This document shows positions 12,051 to 22,790 of a stretch of 64,000 bases of DNA, in pieces. Position numbers and translations under genes: made by a program. The notes under the pieces are model-generated. The model was not told where the DNA came from, did no database searches, and saw nothing but the letters and a program-made list of their open reading frames with translations. The DNA comes from Teleogryllus oceanicus (taxonomy: Eukaryota; Arthropoda; Insecta; Orthoptera; Gryllidae): the NCBI GenBank assembly GCA_964035755.1, contig CAXIVR010000182.1, positions 155,382 to 219,381 on the forward strand, written 5' to 3'. The first letter of the stretch is position 1. Every line of letters starts with the position of its first letter.

Positions 12051-13920
12051 CATTTAAGCGTCGTAGGGTAATAGTTAAAATATATAGCCGTTTAAAGATG
12101 TCGAATGTTTTAATGTTAAAAAGTCGTGAAAACCTTATTCCTAACTTGAAATTTTATGGCGATTACAATAGTATTAAATTTTTTTCCTTCTAAGGCTTTA
12201 AATTGTAAAAATATGAAAAATTCTGAAAAAATAAGTTTGAAACTTCGAAAATAGGGAAAATTATAAATATTTTGCCATGCGAATTTCAGTGTCCTAAACT
12301 ATTAGTTTAGGAGATACAGCCGTTTTAAGATTTCAGAATGTTTGAAATGTTAAAAAGTTCTAAAAATCCTTCCTAACTGCAAATTTTATGGCGATTACAA
12401 TTGTTGTAAATTTTTATCCATTTAAACTTTATATTTCTAAAATTATGAAAAATTCTGACAATATAGGTTTGTAACTTTGAAAACTGGGAAGATTATTAAT
12501 ATTCTGCCATGCGATATTCAGCGTTTTAGGGCTAATATTTTAGGAGATACAGCCGTTTAAAGATTTCAGAATGTTTGAAATGTTAAAAAATTCTAAAAAT
12601 TTTCATCATAACTGGAAATTTTATAGCGATTACAATAGTATTGATTATTTTTTTTTTAATATCATGAAAAAAATCTGAAGAAATAAGTTTGAAACTTCGA
12701 AAATAGGAAAGATTATTAATATTCTGCCATGCAAATTTCTGCGTCTTAGGGCTAATAGTTGAGGAAATACAGCCGTTTAAAGATTTCAGAATGTTCGAAA
12801 CGTTAAAAAGTTCTGAAAAGCTTCTTCCTAACTAGAAATTTTATGGCGATTACAATAGTATTGATTATTTTTCCATCTAAGGCTTTGAATTTCTAAAATC
12901 ATGAAAAAATTCTGGAAAACAAGGTTTGAAACTTCAAAAATAGGGCAGATTATTAATATTCTGCCATGCAAATTTAAGCGTCCTAGGGTTAATAGTTTAG
13001 GAGATACAGCCGTTTAAAGATTTCAGAATGTTCGAAACGTTAAAAGGTTCTGAAATGCTCATTCCTAACTGGAACTTTTATGGCGATTACAATAATATTG
13101 ATTATTTTTCCATCTAAGGCTTTGAATTTTACAAAATCATTAAAAAATTCTGAAGAAAAAGTTTCAAACTTCGAAAATAGGGAAGATTATTAATATTTTG
13201 CCATGCAAATTTTAGCGTCCTAGGGCTAATTGTTTAGGAGATACAGCCGTTTAAAAATTTCAGAATTATCGAAACCTTAAAAATTTTTAACAAGCTCATT
13301 CCTAACTGGAAATTTTATTGCGATTACAATAGTATTGATTATTTTTCCATATAAGGCTTTGAATTTTCTAAAATCATGAAAAAATTCTGAAGAAATAAGT
13401 TTGAAACTTTGAAAATAAGGAAGAATATTAATATTCTGCCATGCAAATTTCACGACCTAGGGCTAATAGTTTTTTATTCCGGAAGGATCGAAATGCTAAA
13501 AAGTTCTGAAAAGCTGCTTTCTAACTGGAAATTTCATAGCGATTACAATAGTATTGGTTATCTTTTAATCTAAAGCTTTGAATTTTACAAAATCAGGAAA
13601 AATTCTTCAAAAAGAAGTTTGAAACGTCGAAAATAAGGCAGATTATTAATATTCTGCCTAGCAAATTTCAGCGTCCTTGGGCTAATAGTCTAGGAGATAC
13701 AGCCGTTTAAAGATTCCAGAAGGATCGGAAAGTTAAAAAGTTCTGAAAAGCTCCTTCCCAACTGGAAATTTAATAGCGATTACAATAGTATTGATTATTT
13801 TTCCATCTAAGGCTTTGAATTTTACATAATTATGAAAAACTCTTAAAAAATAAGTTTGAAACTTCGATAATAGAGCAGATTATTAATATTCTGCCATGCA
13901 AATTTCAGCGTCGTAGGGCT
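12051..13920 (+). repeat. Satellite family A, divergent subfamily A3
   Basis: About 8 monomers are marked by 'gattattaatattctgccatg', 'atggcgattacaatagtatt' and 'tccatctaaggctttgaa'. The conserved 'ggagatacagccgtttaaag' core persists while the rest is clearly different from A1 and A2. Many units contain a small dyad, GCAGA and TCTGC separated by 10 bases. Confidence 0.88.
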
Positions 13921-14259
13921 AATAGTTTAGGAGATACAGCCGTTTAAAGTCTTCGGAATGTTAGAAATGTTAAAAACTTCGGAAAACGTTCGTCCTAACT
14001 CGAAATTGTATGACGATTGCAATGGTATTCATTATTTTCCCATCTAAGCCCTAAATTTTATAATATCATGAAAAAATTCATGAAAAATAGGTTTAAAACT
14101 TCGAATATAGAACAGATTATTGTTATTTTTCCATGCAAATTTTAACTTCGTAGGGCTAATAGTTTAGGAGATACAGCCGTTTAAAGACTTCGGAATGTTT
14201 GAAATGTTAAAAACTGCTGAAAACGTTCGTCCTAACTGGAAATTGTATGACGATTACAA
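13921..14259 (+). repeat. Satellite family A, subfamily A4, cut by a retrotransposon
   Basis: Just over one monomer of the A4 type ('cttcggaatgtttgaaatg', 'gaacagattattg') ends within 'gacgattacaa', where the truncated end of the minus-strand retrotransposon begins. Confidence 0.9.
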
Positions 14260-15358
14260 CACGCAACGCATTTTCACGCAACTTATTAAATGCACTTTCG
14301 CATTCAGGATTTCAATTTACTGTCCCCTGGCGTTCCTTCCCCCGTAACAAATCTGATAACGGAGCTGACATTTCGCCGAATCTGGAAATGAATTTCCGGT
14401 AGTACCCGCTCATTCCGAGAAAACATCTGACTTGCTTTTTCATGTGCGGTCTTGGAAACTCCCGAATTGCATGCACTTTATCTTCTACAGGGCGCATTTC
14501 CCCGCTTCCTACTACGTAACCTAAGTATTTAACCGATTCCCTACCGAACATACATTTACTAGATTTCACATGCAGTTTTGCCTCTTTTAGAATCGAGAAC
14601 ACGTTTTGCATGTGTTGTAGATGCTCTTGCCACGAGTTACTGAATATGGCTATGTCGTCTATATACGGTACCGCATATTCGCTGCATGGCGCTAACAGAG
14701 CAGCCATCATTCTACTGCATTGGTATGGCGCGTTCTTAAGGCCAAAGGGCAATCACAGTGGGCGATATGTACCAAAGTTGGTTACAAATGCAGCCAACCT
14801 TTGAGCTCTTGGCGTTAAACTGATTTGCCAATAGCATTTCGCTAAATCTAGAGTGGTGATTATTTTGGCTGCCGCCACCGTCTCAATTCGTTCTTCCATG
14901 TTCGGTAATGGAAAATATTCTGTCTTCATTAATTTGTTTAACCGCCTATAATCGATACACGGGCGAGGCTTCCTACCCGGTGCTTCGACTAATATCATAG
15001 GTGACGTATACTCACTATCACCTACTTCAATAATGCCGTCGCGTAGCCTTTTCCTAATTTCATCCTGTAAAATAGCAGATTGTCTAGAGAAAGTACGATA
15101 AGGTGCACTACGCACGGGCTTTGACTCATCTGTGAGCTCTATGTCCATTGTAAGCGCATCGGTCAGTCCTGGTTTTTCGGAGAAGATATCATGATACTTC
15201 ATGATTAATTGCTCGAGTGTCTCTCTGAACTCAGGCGGGATTTTCGTACTTTCGAGCATTTCCTGGAGATTGAAGTCGCTCGCTTCGAGATGAACGGCAT
15301 ATCTGTCAATCTCATCCTCTACCTGTTCGTCTTTTTTACTAAATCGAGTGCGCAGCAA
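14260..15358 (-). pseudogene. pol: Reverse transcriptase (pol) fragment, broken
   Basis: This encodes the RT of the LTR element, which would copy element RNA into DNA in a cytoplasmic particle. The first open part (15358-14756) has an N-terminal extension, the finger motif CIDYRRLN at about residues 134-141 and the catalytic strand LDLAKCYWQI around residue 170. After an in-frame TGA at 14755-14753 it continues as MPFGLKNAP, with the catalytic YIDD box about 30 residues on and LGYVV some 40 residues later. A second TGA at 14314-14312 falls at a position where Trp is usual. The frame then continues about 18 codons to the satellite junction and lacks RNase H. The listed start is a TTG in an open frame, not an authentic initiator, because pol is normally made as part of a Gag-Pol polyprotein. 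Confidence 0.9.
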
Positions 15359-15404
15359 TAATCGATTACGTAGGAAGTACGATTATTTTCCCGTCTCGGG
15401 AACT

Positions 15405-15590
15405 TCATTCTCGCATTTTTTTATAGATTTCCGCGAGCGTACTGTCCTTACTTTGTTCGTTAATAAATTCCTCTGTCGAGATCTGAATTAATTCTACTAC
15501 AGGGGCCTCTATCTGCATAGAATTTACATTGTCGGCGTCGTCGACTTCCTCGTCGCCTCCGATAACATCTGCCTCCGCGTCTCCCGTCAC
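15405..15590 (-). pseudogene. Protease-RT linker resembling a pre-integrase tether
   Basis: A 61-codon frame lies between protease and RT. It is acidic at first and then has EFINEQSKDSTLAEIYKKMR. Past a frame break it is followed by residues reading YFLRNRLLLR. Short segments like these ('F...Q..D..L', then 'LLYR') usually sit immediately before the zinc-binding domain of Gypsy integrases. Here RT follows instead, within about 20 residues. The simplest reading is an element whose integrase lay between protease and RT and was deleted. Frame breaks occur on both sides (about 15595 and 15400). Confidence 0.5.
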
Positions 15591-15601
15591 CGGTGAGTCA
15601 G

Positions 15602-17152
15602 CTACCTGCCTTCCTTTCCGTCGCTATTTCCTCTAATCCGGCGCTCGACCCCCTCTGCCCTCGTCTCCGGCTCGGCAGTGCCTGTCGCCGCTGCCTTCGA
15701 CCGAGTTACAACTGCGCTCACAATCTGCGGCTCAATGAAACCTCCTCGAATTTCCTCGAGTAATTGCGCCGTACGATTGCTAAGCAGATAGTAACCGAAA
15801 TCACAGTCGCGATTCACTACTGCAGCTCTTGTTGTTACCTTCCCGAAAGGCCCTTGCAGTCGGATCTGTGCTACTGGTAGATTCCTAGGTTTCGAATCTA
15901 AGGGTTGAAAAACCCATACACTTTCCCCTGTTAAATCAGAATTTACAACATCATTTACAACATCAAAAGAAGCCCCAGAATCACGCTGAATCAACGCTGG
16001 TTTTTCGTTCACGATTGTATGATATGTAAATGGTTGGAACAGCTCCACCGCTGTCTCCTCCGCCATGTGGCCAACCTTTTCGCCTTTCTCCGCCCCGCGC
16101 TTACTCGGGCAGTCACGTGCGAGATGCCGGGGTGACCCGCAGCTAAAGCATTTCCTAACGCTGGGTTTTACAAACTCTTCCCTGACGTCACGGCTTTTGT
16201 GCAAGGGTTTCCCGGCACCCGGTACCTGCTTCGGTTTTTCCGCGCTGGCTTGAACTTCAGGCCCTCCGTCCCTTCTCTGGAACGGTTTCGAGAAACTACG
16301 TTTCCATCCCGACCTATTGTTCTCGTAATTATCTAATTTCTTCGCGAATTCAAGTGGAATTGGGAAATTTCCCCACTCATCAATAAAATGTTCCTTCATT
16401 TCAGCCGGAACTCGCCGTTTCATTTCATCCGTCACGATTAAGTTGAGTAATCCCTCGAAAGTTGAGATGCTAAGCCCCGCAACCCATTCCTTACAATAAT
16501 TATGTAATTCGCGGGCATACACATTCCACGTGGTGTTCGCGGACTTCATGTGCCTCACGAATAACTGCCGAAACCTTTCTGCGTTAAATTTAAACATTTC
16601 TAACAATTTAGATTTAATGTCGGCATATTCGGTCATTGTTTTTCCGTCTTCTAACGTAAGCCATGAATTGATTTGATGAGGAAGTAGCCCCATAAGATTG
16701 GCAACCCAGTCTTTCTCCGGTACTCATAACAACTCCGCTTGGCTCTCGAACACGCTTAAGTATGTAGTGATGTCATCGCTATCGCCTTTGTATCGGTCCA
16801 TAACGTGACTCAACCGTACATGTTTTTGCGTTTTCGCCTCGTTCCCTGAACTTACGCCTCCTGTCGGCGTCTGATTCGCTATCCGGAGTTTCTCTAACTC
16901 GAACTCGCGATCTAGTCTTTCTCGCTCTCGCTGTCGCTCTAACTTTAACTTTTCACGCTCGAATTCTAGCTTTTCACGCTCTCGTTCTTTCGTAGTCTGA
17001 CACAAAGCCTTAACGAATTCTTCCTCGTATTGACTGCTATTTAATATAATGTTACGCAACTTAACTATGCGGTCATCGTCGTTTGCTGTTTCCCCTAGCT
17101 CTCTGGCAACGTGCATTAGGCACTCCTTACTAAACTGCGCAAGATACGCCAT
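15602..17152 (-). pseudogene. gag: Gag with SCAN-like capsid and zinc knuckle, fused to aspartic protease; one internal stop
   Basis: A single frame of about 516 codons starts at ATG 17152, just after the leader, and is interrupted only by TGA at 16726-16724. The N-terminal 140 residues include a long charged, Arg/Glu-rich coiled-coil-like stretch (about residues 50-95). After the stop, residues at about 16591-16363 resemble the C-terminal capsid lobe from which vertebrate SCAN domains derive (FRQLFVRHMK, then LLNLIVTDEM). A CX2CX4HX4C zinc knuckle, CFSCGSPRHLARDC, lies near 16150-16109 and would bind RNA. A retropepsin active-site motif DSGA lies near 15982. Gag would form the particle and the protease would mature it. 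The frame ends at 15602 with a shift relative to the linker. Confidence 0.88.
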
Positions 17153-17488
17153 GATGCCTGAACTGTTCTCGAATTGCAGATGGCTACACTTACGTGAGTG
17201 GTGATCCTCGTGTACTCCTTCCGGCCGGCTGGCCTGGTATTCGTCCTTCCTGTCAAAGGGGTGCCTTCTTCTTGCCGTCGGCGCCTTCCGGCTCCAAGAT
17301 TGATTTGCGATTTAATTAAAAACTACCTCGTGTAGCTCGCACAGCCTTACGGCCCCTTACGTTCCCGGACTTCCTAGGATGCACAATTCCCGTTGATTTC
17401 ACCCACACACTCCAGCTACGCACTCTCGTGCACTGCCAGAACCAGTTCGTTGCAGTAGGCCGAAACAGTTACTACTACTGTTAACATT

Positions 17489-17640
17489 GCGCACGTACAC
17501 CCGTGGTTGTTTGAACCATTAAAAAACTACAGTGATGTGCACACCACCGTGGTTTTGCTGTAACAGCTGCCACCATTAAAACTAATTGTGTGCACTCCCC
17601 CGTGGGTTTTCTTTAACCGCTGCCACCATTAAAAACTACC
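17489..17640 (-). repeat. Three tandem repeats in the retrotransposon leader, including primer-binding-site-like motifs
   Basis: On the minus strand, right after the LTR, units of roughly 50 bp repeat three times: 'agttttaatggtggcagc', then an 'aaccacgg' motif, then 'gtgcac'. The first two carry TGGTGGCAGC, the kind of TGG-starting sequence expected of a tRNA primer-binding site. The third is diverged ('taatggttcaaac'). The inverted copy further right has lost about one unit. Confidence 0.65.
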
Positions 17641-17645
17641 TCGTC

Positions 17646-18254
17646 TGTAACGTCGTGAATAGGGATCAACACCACAAAGGAACAGACACGAGTGGGTATT
17701 TACAATTTATTTACAATAAATTATGTACACTATTCACAGACTTCACTCTAAGGTGTTTGTCGGAGCTACCTGCAGCAGCCCCCCTCTTCCAACACGCGCC
17801 TTGCGGCCGCGCCTGCGTATAGCCAACTCGGCAATCGCAAATGGCACCTGCTGTGCCTCGGCAGACTATCTGGCCCGAAGTAAGCATACTTCACAGTGCT
17901 CGAGACTCGAACACCTACACGTGCCTACAGCACTTCCGCGCCAGACTTGGCCGGACACGTTTTGCGGTGTTGTGCCGCGAGGAAACCAGAAACGTTACCC
18001 AACCCAGGGCTTTTGCCACCGCCCTTATATATGCTCGAGTCACATGACTTCCTGCGTCATCTTTCACCCACGCACTCGTTCTTGAGACGCCTGCTTTTTC
18101 CGTTGCAATTAGCACCAGGCACCTCCAAGCCCTCTCCCCTTTTAGACTTTCCCTGAAGGGCTGGCCTTTGTTCGGAAGCCTATATTTGGCTCCCTCATTC
18201 CCATACCTTGCAACTTGTTTCTGTGGAGCAGGGAGTCAAGTCTATGACGCTACA
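17646..18254 (-). repeat. 5' LTR of the left retrotransposon copy (609 bp)
   Basis: On the minus strand it starts TGTAGCGTCA and ends GACGTTACA, giving the standard TG...CA ends with near-perfect terminal inverted repeats. A TATA box (GCATATATAAGGG on the minus strand, near 18024-18036) and AATAAA in an AT-rich stretch near 17705-17715 fit promoter and polyadenylation functions. Satellite resumes directly at 18255 with 'acagattattg'. No 3' LTR is present, so a target-site duplication cannot be tested. Confidence 0.88.
18024..18036 (-). promoter_or_regulatory. TATA box of the LTR promoter
   Basis: GCATATATAAGGG lies about 220 bases into the LTR on the minus strand, the expected place for the core promoter at the U3/R boundary. 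The same sequence is kept in the inverted copy near 21972. Confidence 0.65.
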
Positions 18255-19833
18255 ACAGATTATTGCTATTTTTTTCAAGCAAATTTCAGCTTCATGGGGC
18301 TAATAGTTTAGGAGATACAGCCGTTTAAAGACATCGGAAGAGTTTGAAATATTAAGAAACTTCTGAAAACTTTCGTCTAACTGGAAATTGTACGAACGAC
18401 TTGATTGCAATAAGTATTCATTTTTCCATCTAGCTTTGGTTTTAAAATCATGAAAAAATTCTTAAAAATAGGTTTGAAACATTGAATATAGAACAGATTA
18501 TTGTTATTTTTTCATGCAAATTTCAGCGTCGTAGGGCTAATTGTTTAGGAATTACAGCTGTTCAAAGACTTCGGAATGTTTGAAATGTTACCGAAAACTT
18601 TCGTCCTAACTGGAAATTGTATGACGATTACAATGCTATTTATTATTTTTCCATCAAAGGCTTTCAATTTTCTAAAATCATGAAGAATTCTTGAAAAATA
18701 GGTTTGAAACTTAGAATATATTACAGGTTATTGTTATTTTTCCATGCAAATTTCAACGTCGTAGGGTTATAGTTTAGGAGATACAGCTGTTTAAAGACTT
18801 CGGAATGTTTCAACTGTTAATAACTTTAGGAAACTTTCGTCATAACTGGAAATTGTATGACGATTACAATGGTATTCATTATTTTTTCATCTAAGGCGTT
18901 AAATTTTCTAAAATAATGAAAAAATCTTGAAAATAGGTTTGAAAGTTCCAATGCGAACAGATTATTATTATTTTTGCCAAATTTCGCGCTCAGGGCTAAT
19001 AGTTTAGGAGATACAGCAGTTCAAAGACTTAGGGTGTTTGAAATGTTAAAAACTTAAAACTTTCGTCCTAACTGGAAATTGTATGACGATTACAATGGTA
19101 TTCATTATTTGTCCATCTAAGGCTTTAAATTTTCTAAAATCATGAAAAAAATCTTGAAAAATAGGTTTGAAACTTTGAATATAGAACGGTTTAATGTTAT
19201 TTTTTCAAGCAAATGTCAGCGTCGTAGGGCTAATAGTTTAGGAGATACAGCCGTTTAAAGACTTCGGAATGTTTCAAATGTTAAAAACTTCTGAAAACTT
19301 TCGTCCTAACTCGAAACTGTTTGACGATTACAATGGTATTCATTATTTTTCCATTTAAGGCTATAAATTTTCTAAAATCATGAAAAATTCTTAAAAAATT
19401 GGTTTGAAACTTTGAATATTGAACAGAATATTTTTATTTTTCCATGCAAATTTCAGCGTCGTAGTGCTAATAGTTTAGGAGATACAGCTGTTTAAAGACT
19501 TCGGAATGTTTGAAATGATAAAAACTTCTGAAAACATTCGTTCTAACTGGAATTTGTATGACGATTACAATGGTATTTATTATTTTTCCATCTAAGGCTT
19601 TAAATTTCTAAGATCATGAAAAAATTTTTTTAAAATAGATTTGAAAATTCGAATATAGAACAGATTATTGTTATTTTGTCCATGCAAATTTCAGCGTCGT
19701 AGCGCTAACATTTTAGGAGATACAGCCGTTGAAAGACTTCGGAATGTTTGAAATGTTAAAAACCTCTGAAAACGTTCGTCCTAACTGGAAATTGTATTAC
19801 GATTACAATGGTATTCATTATTTTTCCATTATG
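18255..19833 (+). repeat. Satellite family A, subfamily A4, + orientation
   Basis: Seven monomers of about 235 bp are marked by 'cttcggaatgtttgaaatg', 'gaaaactttcgtcctaac' and 'gaacagattattg'. Unit-specific variants, such as 'catcaaaggctttcaa' near 18655 and 'ttcatctaaggcgtt' near 18885, recur in the same order in reverse complement from 21430 back to 20522. This makes the block the inner left arm of a large inverted repeat. Confidence 0.92.
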
Positions 19834-20520
19834 ATAATAATACATTCAGATAGAACAGTGTTAGTCAAGCTGACAACGACTGTATCTCTAGCGCTTTGTT
19901 CACTGCATGGACAAAATAACAATGTTCTATATTCGAATTTTTCAAATCTATTTTAAGGTACCATGATCTTAGAAATTAAAGCGCAGATGGAAAAATAATA
20001 AACCTGTAATCGTCATGCAAATTCGGTCAGAAACGAATGTTTTCGAAGATTTTATCATTGTCCAGTCTTAAACAACTGTATCTCTAAACTAACTTTGCTA
20101 GACACTATTACGTGAAATAATGTTCTGTTCAATTCAAAAGTTTCCAAAACAAACACAGAATTTTTCGCGATTTTAGAAAATTTGCCTTGCTAAATGAAGT
20201 AATGAATCGTGTAATCGTCGAGCAGTTTCGGTAGGGAAAGTTTTAACATTTAGTATTCGAGGAGTCTTAAACAGCTGTATATCTAAACTATTAATGTTTG
20301 ACGGCGATGGCTAATTCTATGTAGTTTCAAACCTATTTTCAGATTTTTATGATTTTAGAAAATTTAAAGCTTATGAATGGACAAGCAATGAATACCATTG
20401 AATAACAGAATATTTTTATTTTCCATGCAAATTTCAGTGTAAGTGCTAATAGTTTAGGAGATGGCTGTTTAGACTGGAATGTTTTAAATGATAAAACTGC
20501 AAACATTCGTTCTAACTGGA
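19834..20520. repeat. Fold-back region with repeated orientation switches
   Basis: Orientation turns from + to - near 19833, back to + near 20400, and to - again near 20520. The reverse piece 19834-20400 is very noisy and corresponds to the monomers just left of the turn. The forward piece 20400-20520 repeats 19423-19552, sharing 'agtgctaatagtttaggaga' and 'cattcgttctaactgg'. The sequence after 20520 reads the same monomers backwards a second time. Confidence 0.8.
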
Positions 20521-21768
20521 AATTTAAAGCCTTAGATGGAAAAATAATAAATACCATTGTAATCGTCATACAAATTCCAGTTAGACGAATGTTTTTCAAG
20601 TTTTATCATTCAACATTGAAGTCTTTAAACAACTGTATCTCTAAACTAACTTCTGACGCTGAAAATTGCATGAAGCGTATTCAATATTCAAAGTTTCAAA
20701 CCAATTACAAATTTTCATGATTTTAAATTTATAACTAACAAATGATAATGAATACCATTGTAATCGTCAAGTAATTCGAGTTAGGACAATAACATTTGGG
20801 AAACATTCAAGTCTTTAAACGTATCTCATATGTATTCTTGAAACTCTTTGATAAATTCTATATTCAAGTTCGACCTATTTTCAAGATTTTTTCATGATTT
20901 TAGAAAATTTAAAGCCTTAGATGGACAAATAATGAATACCATTGTAATCGTCATACAATTTCCAGTTAGGACGAAAGTTTTCAGAAGTTTTTAACATTTC
21001 AAACATTCCTAAGTCTTTGAACTGCTGTATCTCCTAAACTATTAGCCCTGAGCGCTGAAATTTCCATAAAAAATAACAATAATCTGTTCTACATTGAAAA
21101 AGTTTGAAACCTATTTTTCAAGATTTTTTTTTCATTATTTTAGAAAATTTAACGCCTTAGATGAAAAAATAATGAATACCATTGTAATCGTCATACAATT
21201 TCCAGTTAGGACGAAAGTTTTCAGAAGTTTTTAACATTTCAAACATTCCGAAGTCTTTAAACAGCTGTATCTCGACTATAACCACCGACACGTTGAAATT
21301 TGCATGGAGGAAAATAACAATAACCTATATTATATTCTAAGTTTCAAACCTATTTTCAAGAATTTCTTCATGATTTTAGAAAATTTAAAGCCATTGATGG
21401 AAAAATAATAAATAGCATTGTAATCGTCATACAATTTCCAGTTAGGACGAAAGTTTTTGAACAGCTGTAACACCTAAACAATTAGCCCTACGACGCTGAA
21501 ATTTGCTTGAAAAAATAACAATAATCTGTTCTATATTCAATGTTTCAAACCTATTTTTGAAGAATGTTTTCATGATTTTAGAAAACTTAAAGCTTAGATG
21601 GAAAAATAATGAATACCATTGTCATCGTCGTACAATTTCCAGTTAGGACGAAAGTTTTCAGAAGTTTCTTAACATTTCAAACCTTCCGATGTCTTTAAAC
21701 GGCTGTATCTCCTAAACTATTAGCCCTACGAAGCTGAAATTTGCTTGAAAAAAATAGCAATAATCTGT
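20521..21768 (-). repeat. Satellite family A, subfamily A4, inner right arm
   Basis: About six monomers in reverse orientation match 18255-19612 unit by unit, including private variants such as 'aatttaacgccttagatg' near 21147 and 'aataaatagcattgtaatcg' near 21407. Units are shorter than the usual 237 bp because of many small deletions. Confidence 0.9.
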
Positions 21769-22353
21769 TGTAGCGTCATAGACTTGACTCCCTGCTCCAC
21801 AGAAACAAGTTGCAAGGTAATAGGAGCCAAATAGGCTTCGAACAAAGGCCCTTCAGGAAAGTCTAAAGGGAAGGCTTGGAGGTGCCTGAATTACTAATTG
21901 CAACGGAAAAAGCAGGCGTCTCAAGACGAGTGCGTGGGGGAAAGATGACGCAGGAAGTCATGTGACTCGAGCATATATAAGGGCGGTGGCAAAAGCCCTG
22001 GGTTGGGTAACGTTTCTGGTTTCCTCGCGGCACAACACCGCAAAACTTGTTCGGCCAAGTCTGGCGCGGAAGTGCTGTAGGCACGTGTAGGTGTTCGAGT
22101 CTCGAGCACCAGCCGAAGTATGCTTACTTCGGGCCAGATAGTCTGCCGAGGCACAAGCAGGTGCCATTGCGATTGCCGAGTTGGCTATGCGCAGGCGCGG
22201 CCACCAGGCGCGTGTTGGAAGAAATGCAGGTAGCTCCGACAAACACCTTAGAGTGGAAGTCTGTGAATAGTGTACATAATTTATTGTAAATAAATTGTAA
22301 ATACTGCTCGTGTCTGTTCCTTTGTGAGTGTTGATCCTATTCACGACGTTACG
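21769..22353 (+). repeat. 5' LTR of the right retrotransposon copy (about 585 bp)
   Basis: It starts TGTAGCGTCATAGAC and ends near 'cacgacgttacg', where the left copy has the canonical ACA end. The TATA box GCATATATAAGGG is near 21972 and AATAAATTG is near 22290. It differs from the left LTR mainly by small deletions. Confidence 0.85.
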
Positions 22354-22790
22354 GACTGAGTAGTTTTTAATGGTGGCAGCAGTTAAAAAGAAAACCCACG
22401 GGAGTGCACGCAATTAGTTTTAATGGTGGCAGCTGTTACAGCAAAACCGTTGTACGTGCGCAATTTTAACAGTAGTAGTAACTGTTTCGGCCTACTGCAA
22501 CGAACTGGTTCTGGCAGTGCACGAGAGTGCGTAGCTGGCGTGTGTGGGTGAAATCAACGGGAATTGTGCATCCTAGGAAGTCCGGGAACGTAAGGGGCTG
22601 TAAGGCTGTGCGAGCTACACGAGGTAGTTTGTAATTAAATCGCAAGTCAATCTTGGGCCAGGAAGGCGCGACGGCTTAGAAAGAAGGCACCCGCTGACAG
22701 GAAGGACAGATACCGAGCCAGCCAGGAGAGTACACGAGGATGCCACTCACGTAAGTGTAATACATCTGCAATTCGAGGCAGTTAGGCATC

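Larger units (their letters stand above)
14260..18254 (-). mobile_element. Degenerate Ty3/Gypsy-type LTR retrotransposon, left copy, truncated
   Basis: On the minus strand the order is 5' LTR (18254-17646), leader with tandem repeats, SCAN-like gag with zinc knuckle, aspartic protease, a linker, and reverse transcriptase. It then stops abruptly at 14260, just before RNase H would be expected. Integrase, RNase H and the 3' LTR are absent. Satellite flanks lie on both sides but at different monomer positions, so about 95 bases of monomer plus the 3' half of the element were lost, probably by recombination. The SCAN-like capsid and a pre-integrase-like linker lying before RT suggest the Gmr1-like lineage, in which integrase normally precedes RT. 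That assignment is an inference. Several premature stops make it inactive. Confidence 0.9.

Noticed and set aside
4890..14259. CRISPR-like array
   Set aside because: The units are contiguous 237-bp satellite monomers with no short direct repeat plus unique spacer pattern, and the window is eukaryotic.
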